Shown: one piece after another, positions 1-4,794 of the stretch
Position numbering within the stretch: the first letter of the stretch is position 1
Layout: every line of letters begins with the position of its first letter
The notes under the pieces: generated by a model
Databases searched by the model: none
What the model saw: the letters and a program-made list of their open reading frames with translations, nothing else
Told to the model about the DNA's origin: nothing
Source of the DNA: an uncultured Candidatus Saccharibacteria bacterium
Lineage (GTDB): Bacteria > Patescibacteriota > Saccharimonadia > Saccharimonadales > Saccharimonadaceae
NCBI GenBank assembly: GCA_948571325.1
Contig: CAOZKB010000007.1
Span: forward strand, 1-24,205
Direction: 5' to 3'
Length of the DNA: 24,205 nucleotides
Program-made: the position numbers and the translations under genes

Positions 1-48
1 ATAACGGCTTTAGCCAGTTCCGGACGCGTAAGCGGATGGAACAGAAAT

Positions 49-67
49 CCACCCGCTATGCGGGTGG
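49..67 (+). repeat. Left-end hairpin of the IS200-type element
   Basis: An 8-bp perfect stem (CCACCCGC at 49-56, GCGGGTGG at 60-67) closes a TAT loop. IS200/IS605 TnpA binds such subterminal hairpins on single-stranded DNA at the left end. Confidence 0.75.
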
Positions 68-88
68 GAGACAAAAGTTATACAGTTT

Positions 89-153
89 ATAAAATTCTCC
101 TTTCGTTATAATTAAAGTAGTTCAAACCTAATTTAACCAAAGGAGAATTTTAT
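89..153 (+). promoter_or_regulatory. Ribosome-site-masking hairpin in the tnpA leader
   Basis: A perfect 15-bp inverted repeat pairs 89-103 with 139-153 across a 35-base loop. The right arm contains the AAAGGAG Shine-Dalgarno sequence and the first two bases of the tnpA start codon, so the folded leader would hide the ribosome site. Sequestration of the tnpA start is known for IS200 and limits transposase synthesis. The loop also carries GTTCAAACCTA (120-130), whose exact reverse complement lies just after the gene at 631-641. Confidence 0.75.
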
Positions 154-616
154 GGCAGAGAAAGCCAATAGTTTGTCACATACCAAGTGGCTCTGTAAAT
201 ATCATATAGTATTTTCGCCAAAATATCGACGGAAAATTATTTATAATCAATATCGAAAAAGTTTGCAAGAGATAATTCGTCAACTATGCGCGTACAAAGG
301 AGTTAAGATTATTGAGGGTTATATGATGCCTGATCATGTGTATTTACTACTCAGTATTCCGCCCAAATATAGCATATCGCAGTTCATGGGCTATCTCAAA
401 GGTAAAAGTGCACTTATGATGTTCGATAGACATGCAAACTTGAAGTATAAGTTTGGCAACCGTCATTTTTGGGCTGATGGTTACTATGTAAGTACTGTAG
501 GTCTCAATGATGTAACAGTAAGGAAGTATATTCAGGAGCAAGAAAAACATGACATTGCCCTGGATAGACTAAGCGTCAAAGAATATGAAGACCCCTTCAG
601 AGGGGTAGCTAAGTAA
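152..616 (+). CDS. tnpA: IS200-type TnpA transposase, HUH motif altered to HVY
   Basis: This 154-aa Y1 transposase would cut and join single-stranded DNA at the element hairpins. Its length and sequence match the IS200 branch, including the conserved YLKGKSALMMF, NRHFW and GYYVSTVG blocks. The predicted nucleophile is Tyr126 in the VRKYIQEQE helix, and Gln130 four residues later is the usual third metal ligand. The metal-binding HUH motif should read His-hydrophobic-His; here it is His62-Val63-Tyr64, codon TAT at 341-343, one C-to-T change from CAT. That should weaken or abolish metal binding, so the protein may be inactive although the frame is intact. The start is the ATG after AAAGGAG, within the masking hairpin. 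Confidence 0.92.
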   Translation: MAEKANSLSHTKWLCKYHIVFSPKYRRKIIYNQYRKSLQEIIRQLCAYKGVKIIEGYMMPDHVYLLLSIPPKYSISQFMGYLKGKSALMMFDRHANLKYKFGNRHFWADGYYVSTVGLNDVTVRKYIQEQEKHDIALDRLSVKEYEDPFRGVAK

Positions 617-698
617 TCGTAACAATTATTTAGGTTTGAACAACGTGAAAACCAGCGCCTTGAGACGCTGTTGGTAGCGTGCCCTTATAGGGCAGAGC

Positions 699-723
699 AA
701 ACCACCCCTTGAAGGGGTGGTTT
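699..723 (+). terminator. Right-end hairpin of the IS, also terminator-like
   Basis: An 11-bp perfect stem (699-709 with 713-723) closes a TGA loop and runs into four T residues (721-724). It is the expected right-end recognition hairpin for TnpA and could also end the tnpA transcript. A smaller hairpin, GCCCT-TAT-AGGGC, precedes it at 681-693. Confidence 0.7.
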
Positions 724-752
724 TGATTGCATGCGTCAGTCATATTAAACTT

Positions 753-761
753 TGCTATAAT
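753..761 (+). promoter_or_regulatory. Extended -10 promoter for the DUF5674 gene, probably leaderless
   Basis: TGCTATAAT is a perfect extended -10 element. No convincing -35 hexamer is seen 16-18 bases upstream. A start 6-8 bases after the -10 box would fall at 767-769, on the ATG at 768, so the transcript would have almost no leader. No Shine-Dalgarno sequence precedes that ATG. Confidence 0.65.
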
Positions 762-767
762 ATAACC

Positions 768-1109
768 ATGAAAATCCTCGACGAACCTATTGAAAAATCC
801 CGCCTGCTTAATGCTGAAGAACTCTACGAAGGCCCTATGGTCAAGGGCGTGGTTGACGTGCAGAAACGTCTTGTTGCCGTAGACGGTAACATGTATGCTG
901 ATCTCGAACGTATGCTCCTCGCCACTGGTAGTAATCAAACCGACCTCTGGGGTGTCAACTTTTATCCAGAGGAAGACGATATGGTAGATTTTCTCGAATT
1001 TGACTCCATGATTAACATTCGCCCGCGTCAAGGCAACCGCTCTCGCAGCGTTGACGATCCGGAGATTCAGCAACAAATTATCGAGATAGTCAAGCAATGG
1101 ATTCAGTAA
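768..1109 (+). CDS. DUF5674 family protein
   Basis: This 113-aa soluble protein has no known biochemical function. It matches my recollection of the DUF5674 family in its central block (VVDVQKRLVAVDGNMYADLE), the WG pair followed by an acidic stretch, and the signature SMINIRPRQGNRS near residues 80-92. Members occur in cyanobacteria and candidate-phyla bacteria. The frame is open back to 717, but the ATG at 768 is chosen because family homology starts there and a TATAAT box lies 7 bases upstream. It overlaps the next gene by 13 bases, so the two are probably co-transcribed. It is taken as host rather than phage because it lies outside the integrase, next to an IS. Confidence 0.82.
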   Translation: MKILDEPIEKSRLLNAEELYEGPMVKGVVDVQKRLVAVDGNMYADLERMLLATGSNQTDLWGVNFYPEEDDMVDFLEFDSMINIRPRQGNRSRSVDDPEIQQQIIEIVKQWIQ

Positions 1110-1450
1110 AAATCACCCTCAAACAGCATCAGAGCCTCGTCGAAGACGGCAGCTGGGCAAAAATGTCCTTCGCCGAACAGATGGGGAATATCGGCAGTGA
1201 AGTTTCACGGTCGCTTAAGTGGTATAAGCGTAAACCCGAACGCTTCGAGGGGGCTTTTGAGCGCGCTCTGGAGCTTTTTGACTTGACGATTTTTTATCTT
1301 CGTGGCGAAGATTCGGCTGCTCTAGAGGAAATTTGCTTAGCTCGCGAAGAATTTTGCGACTATTTTTATGGTCACGAGCTCCATACCGACCCCGCAAAAA
1401 TGCAAAAATACTACGATGATTTTGCTATGAAAGCCAGAAAAATGTCCTAA
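1097..1450 (+). CDS. Hypothetical host-type protein overlapping the DUF5674 gene
   Basis: This 117-aa protein of unknown function is predicted to be mostly alpha-helical and soluble. Its most distinctive stretches are AEQMGNIGSEVSRSLKWY (about residues 26-43) and FERALELFDLTI (about 53-64), followed by LAREEFCDYFYG. I recognise this pattern from small uncharacterised proteins of Patescibacteria, which often sit beside other small genes, but cannot name a family. The start lies inside the 3' end of the DUF5674 gene, suggesting translational coupling. No membrane segment or nucleotide-binding motif is visible, and no terminator follows. Confidence 0.72.
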   Translation: MDSVKITLKQHQSLVEDGSWAKMSFAEQMGNIGSEVSRSLKWYKRKPERFEGAFERALELFDLTIFYLRGEDSAALEEICLAREEFCDYFYGHELHTDPAKMQKYYDDFAMKARKMS

Positions 1451-1514
1451 ATATCAAAAATAACAAATCTTTTATCAAAAACTCGCTAAAATTGCAAAAT
1501 AACCATAAAAACTA

Positions 1515-1543
1515 TTGACTTTTTGAACAATGTGTGCTACAAT
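1515..1543 (+). promoter_or_regulatory. Sigma-70-type promoter reading rightward with no gene downstream
   Basis: TTGACT (1515-1520), a 17-bp spacer and TACAAT (1538-1543), with TG at 1535-1536 as an extended -10. Transcription would start near 1550 and run into the 3' end of the integrase on the opposite strand. No rightward reading frame follows. It may drive a small RNA, or be a host promoter separated from its gene by prophage insertion. Confidence 0.65.
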
Positions 1544-1646
1544 GGTAACATTGATTCAACCTATTCATTCTTACAGAACGGTTTTTCTTTCAATGTTGTA
1601 AAGGCTCTTGAATTGATTTCGTTATGGCTTCAATCTAACTATCTCT

Positions 1647-1675
1647 ATTGTAGCATAAGCAATGCTGTAAGTCAA
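1647..1675 (-). promoter_or_regulatory. Sigma-70-type promoter reading leftward, facing the 1515 promoter
   Basis: On the minus strand: TTGACT (1675-1670), 17-bp spacer, TACAAT (1652-1647), preceded by TGC. The hexamers and spacer equal those of the 1515-1543 promoter. Its transcript would start near 1640 and run leftward, antisense to the other transcript over about 90 bases and then toward the 3' end of the gene at 1097-1450. Confidence 0.6.
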
Positions 1676-1697
1676 TAGGGAGTCTTTGCAACGTAGT

Positions 1698-1728
1698 GAT
1701 AGGACGACTTATTGCTCGTCGCCCTATC
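1698..1728 (-). terminator. Stem-loop after the integrase gene
   Basis: An 11-bp stem (1698-1708 with 1718-1728) closes a 9-base loop. Its one non-Watson-Crick position is a G-U pair only in minus-strand RNA (A-C on the other strand), so it fits the integrase transcript, which ends translation at 1752. No T run follows, so it may be a 3' stabilising or processing hairpin rather than an efficient terminator. Confidence 0.45.
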
Positions 1729-1751
1729 TGTTATTGTTGTGGAAAAGTGTT

Positions 1752-2786
1752 CTACATAGTGGCTGTACGTTGTTTTTCTCCGAGCTCAGATAGCCTTACG
1801 AGCATCTCAATGAAAATTTTTTGCTGTTCTGGAGAAAAATCTTTTATGCAACGTTCGAATGATTGCTGAGCCTCTCTTTCACGTTTCTCATCAGTTTCGA
1901 TCTCTAAGTGTGCCGACGGGGCGATGCCTGGAACTTTGAGTGAGCTATCCTTGTATTTTGAGAATAGGGCTTGCTGTCTGCCATCAAGCCCGTGCAGATA
2001 CCTCTCTGTAGTCTGTGCGTTTGAATGACCAAGCATCATCTGCATTTCTAAAAGCTCAGCACCCTTACTTTGGATGTCTGTTGCAAATGAGTGGCGTAGT
2101 GCGTGCGGATAAAAGTCGTCAAATCCAGCAGCTATGAATGCTTGACGCATTTTAATCCTAAGAGTATCAGTGCTACATGTATCACCAAAACGTCCTGGCC
2201 ATAAGGCATCCGTAATTCCATTTTTCGAAACATAGTCGACTAAACGCTCGTATGTGTCAAGGGTAACATACGACTCCCTATCCTTGTTGCCTTTGCCTAC
2301 GAAGTGGATCTTTTGTCCCTTAAAGTTGCTCAGGCGCAAATGTGTGAGCTCGCTAATTCTTAGACCAGCATCAAAGCAGATCCTTATTAGGAGTCCAGCC
2401 ACCTCGTCGGCGCATGTTAATACTTTGTCAATTTCCTCTTTAGTGTAGTGAACTCGTGTAACTTTACCTTCGTGACGCTTCTTGATCAGAGGTAGTTTTA
2501 TTGGAATTTCCATGCCCATTTCTCGGCAATAGCGTACCCAAGCCTTGATGTGTGCTGTACGCGTGTTAATCGTACGATTTGAAACTCTGGCGTTTACTTG
2601 CTTTTCTACCCACAAGTCGTAACCACGATTTGTTAGTTGCCTCATATCGTTGCACTCTGAATCAATAATGAAATGCACATAGGTGTGCTGTTTACTTTTG
2701 AGCGTCATTTGGCTCATCCCGCGTGTAAACTGGCAGTAATTGAGATATTCCTCCATTTGATAATAAATTTCTAAAGTTTTAGCCAT
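1752..2786 (-). CDS. int: Tyrosine recombinase, phage integrase (XerC/D-like)
   Basis: This 344-aa recombinase would catalyse prophage integration and excision. Residues 1-100 form the SAM-like core-binding domain. The catalytic domain follows with the full active-site set: Arg143 in AGLRISELTHL, Lys165 in GKGNKDR, His228 and Arg231 in HALRHSFAT, His254 in MLGHSNAQTT and the nucleophile Tyr263 in ERYLHG. A charged tail of about 80 residues continues past the tyrosine, longer than in XerC/D. Its 3' end faces the host-type genes, as expected next to an attachment site. No separate excisionase is recognised. It is the only recombinase in the window, so it is also the only local candidate for inverting the tail-fibre segment at 17886-18404. 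Confidence 0.95.
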   Translation of the reverse strand: MAKTLEIYYQMEEYLNYCQFTRGMSQMTLKSKQHTYVHFIIDSECNDMRQLTNRGYDLWVEKQVNARVSNRTINTRTAHIKAWVRYCREMGMEIPIKLPLIKKRHEGKVTRVHYTKEEIDKVLTCADEVAGLLIRICFDAGLRISELTHLRLSNFKGQKIHFVGKGNKDRESYVTLDTYERLVDYVSKNGITDALWPGRFGDTCSTDTLRIKMRQAFIAAGFDDFYPHALRHSFATDIQSKGAELLEMQMMLGHSNAQTTERYLHGLDGRQQALFSKYKDSSLKVPGIAPSAHLEIETDEKREREAQQSFERCIKDFSPEQQKIFIEMLVRLSELGEKQRTATM

Positions 2787-2870
2787 TTACAGTTTTCGCT
2801 TTCTGCCCACCACAAAATTAAAATTATTATTTTTTGCTTACTACTATTCTTTTTAATTTCTTTTTCTATG

Positions 2871-2922
2871 GGCGTAACGTTTCGTTACTTTTACTCTGTA
2901 AGTCGGCGTAACGTTTTGTTAC
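2871..2922. repeat. Two tandem copies of a palindromic 18-mer upstream of the integrase
   Basis: GGCGTAACGTTTCGTTAC (2871-2888) recurs at 2905-2922 with one change (C to T). The copies start 34 bp apart, a little over three helical turns. Each contains GTAACG-TTT-CGTTAC or a near version, the dyad expected of a dimeric regulator site. The position, upstream of the leftward integrase gene, suits an operator or an initiator-binding site. Confidence 0.7.
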
Positions 2923-2934
2923 GGCGGAAAAAGC

Positions 2935-2988
2935 TTTTCCACCAACTTTTCCACCGATCTCCACATAGTTTTCCACAGCATTTCCACA
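2935..2988. repeat. Array of five DnaA-box-like 9-mers, possible replication origin
   Basis: TTTTCCACC (2935), TTTTCCACC (2947), ATCTCCACA (2957), TTTTCCACA (2969) and ATTTCCACA (2980) are all in one orientation, 10-12 bp apart, so they lie on one face of the helix. Each resembles the DnaA box TTATCCACA at most positions. An AT-rich tract (2816-2866) lies beside them, beyond the palindromic repeats, like a DNA-unwinding element. Together these suggest an origin, but recombinase arm sites or regulator iterons would look similar. Confidence 0.5.
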
Positions 2989-3008
2989 AGCGATGTCTTG
3001 ACAAAGAA

Positions 3009-3032
3009 AAAAGGAGGTAGGTACCTCCTTTT
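3009..3032 (-). terminator. Bidirectional rho-independent terminator between the winged-helix gene and the origin-like region
   Basis: A 10-bp stem (3009-3018 with 3023-3032) closes an AGGT loop. Read leftward it is followed by a run of six T (3012-3007); read rightward it ends in four T. It lies 21 bases past the stop of the leftward gene at 3053 and isolates it from the integrase, which must therefore have its own promoter. Confidence 0.85.
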
Positions 3033-3052
3033 ATGTCAAATCGTTGTACATT

Positions 3053-3328
3053 TTACAACAGCTTGTATTTTGTTTTGGTGTTTTGATTCTTACCTTTCTG
3101 AACCTTAATTAATTTTGTCTTAGATAAATTGTCGCGAACTCGCACAAATTTTGGCTTACTCCAGCCAAGCTGCTCCACTATGTATTTTGTCCAAACAGCC
3201 ATATAGCCATTTTTGTCCTTTTCCCAAGCGCGTGCGAGATTTTCTAAAAAAGCATATAAAATAGCCTCCTGTTCGCCAAGCTCACGAACAAGCTCTATAT
3301 CGACCTTCAAGAATGCCTTTTTGCCCAC
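3053..3328 (-). CDS. Small winged-helix DNA-binding protein (replication-initiator-like or switch regulator)
   Basis: This 91-aa basic protein has the look of the winged-helix N-terminal domain of RepA_N/DnaD-type plasmid and phage initiators: FLKVDIELVRELGEQEAILYAFLENLAR, then GYMAVWTKYIVEQLGWSKPKFVRVRDNL as the helix-turn-helix, then a basic wing and tail. It would be a minimal single-domain version; full initiators are much longer. The chosen start is GTG at 3328, 9 bases after GGAGGT; ATG codons further upstream (3352, 3349) lack a ribosome site. It is transcribed from a consensus promoter divergent from the structural operon, a position usual for a lysogeny regulator, and lies beside an iteron-like array, a position usual for an initiator. 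The sequence cannot separate these roles. Confidence 0.7.
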   Translation of the reverse strand: MGKKAFLKVDIELVRELGEQEAILYAFLENLARAWEKDKNGYMAVWTKYIVEQLGWSKPKFVRVRDNLSKTKLIKVQKGKNQNTKTKYKLL

Positions 3329-3372
3329 GTTAAATTTACCTCCAAGCATCATTAATTAGAGGCGAGTAAGAA

Positions 3373-3408
3373 ATAGCCTCACTCAACTAGTAAGCTAAGT
3401 GAGGCTAT
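3373..3408 (-). promoter_or_regulatory. Leader hairpin of the winged-helix gene
   Basis: A perfect 11-bp stem (3373-3383 with 3398-3408) and 14-base loop lie in the leader between the promoter at 3430-3458 and the start at 3328. No U run follows, so it is not an obvious terminator; mRNA stabilisation or protein binding are possible roles. Confidence 0.5.
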
Positions 3409-3429
3409 CAGAACTTTATGTGTGACCCC

Positions 3430-3458
3430 ATTATATCGCAAAAGGCTAATTATGTCAA
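3430..3458 (-). promoter_or_regulatory. Perfect consensus sigma-70 promoter for the winged-helix gene
   Basis: On the minus strand: TTGACA (3458-3453), exactly 17 bp, TATAAT (3435-3430). Transcription would start near 3423. It is back to back with the rightward promoter at 3473-3481, with the two cores within about 50 bp, so one bound regulator could control both. Confidence 0.85.
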
Positions 3459-3472
3459 AGTAGAACTGGTTG

Positions 3473-3481
3473 TGGTATAAT
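3473..3481 (+). promoter_or_regulatory. Extended -10 promoter of the rightward phage operon
   Basis: TGGTATAAT is a perfect extended -10 with no good -35; the expected place overlaps the -35 of the divergent promoter. Transcription would start near 3488, and the first bases of the RNA carry ATCAATGACGAC (3490-3501), also present after the promoter at 9446-9451. Confidence 0.75.
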
Positions 3482-3495
3482 GAAGACATATCAAT

Positions 3496-3550
3496 GACGA
3501 CTAGAAAATACTGGTCGTTTTTTTGTTGACTAGACTTTTTAGTCGTCTTT
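3496..3550 (+). terminator. Terminator directly after the promoter, with alternative pairing (attenuator-like)
   Basis: An 8-bp stem (3497-3504 with 3511-3518, one G-U) followed by seven T (3518-3524) is a rho-independent terminator about 10 bases from the transcription start. GACGACT (3496-3502), which forms its left arm, can instead pair perfectly with AGTCGTC (3541-3547). Read-through or antitermination would be needed for the promoter to reach the gene at 3584. Confidence 0.7.
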
Positions 3551-3583
3551 GGTGCCGACAAACATTTCAACAAGGTTATCAAG

Positions 3584-3979
3584 ATGATTAGAAATCCCAC
3601 AATTCAAGAGTTTGAAGCAGCAGTGACAACTAGAATGCTGACCCATAAGCGCGCTAATAAAGTTAGTTATTCGCATAGCGAAGCATCTACTTTAGCGACC
3701 ATCGGGGCTAACAGCTATTTGCAGGACATTGAAGCCAACGATAAGCTCTGGTGCATGGCGCGTGGTAGGCGCACGTATATATTCCATGTCCCATCAAGGC
3801 GGATAGCTGGAGAACTTGGTCTAGTATTTGACCGAGCTGCGGATGGGCAATGCAAGAATCTTCAAATCATGGTGCTAGACCGTAAGGGTTTAACAAAGTG
3901 CAAGACAATCAATGATTTAGTGACCGATTTAGAACAACGACAAAAGTTTTATCGCAACAAAAGAAAGGAACGTAGATGA
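3584..3979 (+). CDS. Hypothetical phage protein ahead of the terminase genes
   Basis: This 131-aa basic soluble protein is not one I recognise. It has a mixed N-terminal half (LATIGANSYLQDIEANDKLWC), a central basic patch (MARGRRTYIFHVPSRRIAGELG), and a charged helical C-terminus ending in KRKERR. The arginine-rich patches suggest nucleic-acid binding, but no motif is diagnostic. It is the first gene after the promoter and terminator at 3473-3550. Its stop overlaps the next start by four bases (ATGA), so it belongs to the packaging operon. A DNA-binding packaging accessory or regulator would fit, but this is only a guess from position. Confidence 0.65.
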   Translation: MIRNPTIQEFEAAVTTRMLTHKRANKVSYSHSEASTLATIGANSYLQDIEANDKLWCMARGRRTYIFHVPSRRIAGELGLVFDRAADGQCKNLQIMVLDRKGLTKCKTINDLVTDLEQRQKFYRNKRKERR

Positions 3980-4200
3980 AAACTATCAAAGTTAATTTGG
4001 ATTCAAACGGCAATGCCCATATCAATTTATATGGCGAACATATCACGCTTAGCAGAGACGAGTTCAATGAGTCTGGCAAAGCAAAATTTACAAAGTTCGG
4101 CGAAGAATATCTTGCGGAGATCAATCGGTCCATAAGGAAAAGCAATAGCAGTTCCACTAAAGTGAAGACTGTTTTAGAAAAAGAACAGAGTAAAAAATAG
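3976..4200 (+). CDS. Small hypothetical phage protein
   Basis: A 74-aa protein with a beta-rich start (MKTIKVNLDSNGNAHINLYG) and a lysine/serine-rich tail. No family is recognised. It starts within the stop of the preceding gene (ATGA overlap) after AAAGGA, and the next gene starts immediately after its stop, so all three are probably translationally coupled. Confidence 0.62.
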   Translation: MKTIKVNLDSNGNAHINLYGEHITLSRDEFNESGKAKFTKFGEEYLAEINRSIRKSNSSSTKVKTVLEKEQSKK

Positions 4201-4794
4201 ATGACGGCAAAGGTGCAACAGACGAAACGTACGAAGAAGGACACTGCCAAGAAGGCTATGTCTAAAGCATCTGTTGCAAAAAAGCGAAAGCGTAAAGTCG
4301 CGAAGAAACCACCATATCGCCCACTTAAATTTCAGAGTGTCGAAGAGCTACAAGATAAAGTTGAAGCCTATTTTGCATCATGCAATGACTATGTACGTGG
4401 TGCCAAAGGAAATCGTATAAAAGATGCCGTATCTGGAGAATATCTGATGTACCAAGTAAAGGTTCCTACGATTACTGGATTAGCCGTATTCCTCGATACC
4501 TCGCGCGAAACATTGCTTGATTATGAGAACGAGCTACACAAGAACAAAGATATGCCCGAAGAAATTCAGCATGGCTTTTCTGACACTATAAAAAAGGCGA
4601 AATTGCGAATTTATGACGCGACTGAACAGCAACTATATCGTGGCAAGCCAACCGGAGCCATATTTTCACTTAAAAACAACTATGGGTGGGAGGACAAAAC
4701 CAAGGTCGAGACCAAAGATGTTGGTTATCATAACCCATTCGAGAATTTAAGTGAGGAGGAATTGCGTCACCTTGCTGGAGAAACAATGTCATGA
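4201..4794 (+). CDS. terS: Terminase small subunit
   Basis: This 197-aa protein would recognise phage DNA and present it to the large terminase. After a lysine-rich N-terminal 45 residues it has SVEELQDKVEAYFASC, TITGLAVFLDTSRETLLDYE (helix-turn-helix-like) and a coiled segment ending in GAIFSLKNNYGWEDKT. This order matches gp3-type small terminases (P22 gp3-like, GP3_package family). It starts directly after the previous stop, and its TGA overlaps the terminase large-subunit ATG (ATGA). The highly basic N-terminus is extended compared with typical members and probably contributes to DNA binding. Confidence 0.85.
   Translation: MTAKVQQTKRTKKDTAKKAMSKASVAKKRKRKVAKKPPYRPLKFQSVEELQDKVEAYFASCNDYVRGAKGNRIKDAVSGEYLMYQVKVPTITGLAVFLDTSRETLLDYENELHKNKDMPEEIQHGFSDTIKKAKLRIYDATEQQLYRGKPTGAIFSLKNNYGWEDKTKVETKDVGYHNPFENLSEEELRHLAGETMS

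Larger units (their letters stand above)
40..735 (+). mobile_element. IS200/IS605-family element (tnpA only, IS200 type), ends approximate
   Basis: A single transposase gene lies between two subterminal hairpins (49-67 on the left, 699-723 on the right) with no terminal inverted repeats. This is the normal architecture of IS200-type elements, which move as single strands and recognise end hairpins. The span of about 0.7 kb fits the IS200 group. No tnpB is present. The exact cleavage sites cannot be fixed without an empty site for comparison, so the ends are good to about 10-15 bases. The short stretch before the element (1-40) is open in one leftward frame but is too short to assign. Confidence 0.85.
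1451..1751. other. Non-coding junction region, probable left attachment region
   Basis: These 301 bases contain no credible gene. They hold two convergent promoters (1515-1543 and 1647-1675), an inverted pair AACATTGA (1547-1554) and TCAATGTT (1590-1597), and a stem-loop (1698-1728). The region lies between host-type genes and the 3' end of a tyrosine integrase, where the left prophage junction is usually found. No core sequence can be defined because the right junction is outside the window. Confidence 0.5.

Noticed and set aside
1..40. Possible 3' or 5' piece of a gene interrupted by the IS element
   Set aside because: Open in more than one frame and too short to assign; no continuation is recognisable on the other side of the element.
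630..1097. Leftward open frame of 155 codons
   Set aside because: It is antisense to the DUF5674 gene, has no ribosome site, and the rightward frame matches a known family.
1451..1751. tRNA or tmRNA gene as integration target
   Set aside because: No T-loop GGTTCGA-like motif, cloverleaf or CCA end was found in this region on either strand.
2935..2988. TTTTCCAC repeats considered as a CRISPR array
   Set aside because: Repeat units of 8-9 bases with 2-4 base gaps do not fit CRISPR repeats and spacers; phased protein-binding boxes fit better.
2998..3003. Perfect TTGACA on the plus strand
   Set aside because: No -10 box lies at 15-19 bases; the terminator stem occupies that place.
3379..3600. 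Leftward open frame of 73 codons
   Set aside because: It covers the divergent promoters and the terminator region and overlaps a convincing leader hairpin; no ribosome site or protein-like composition.
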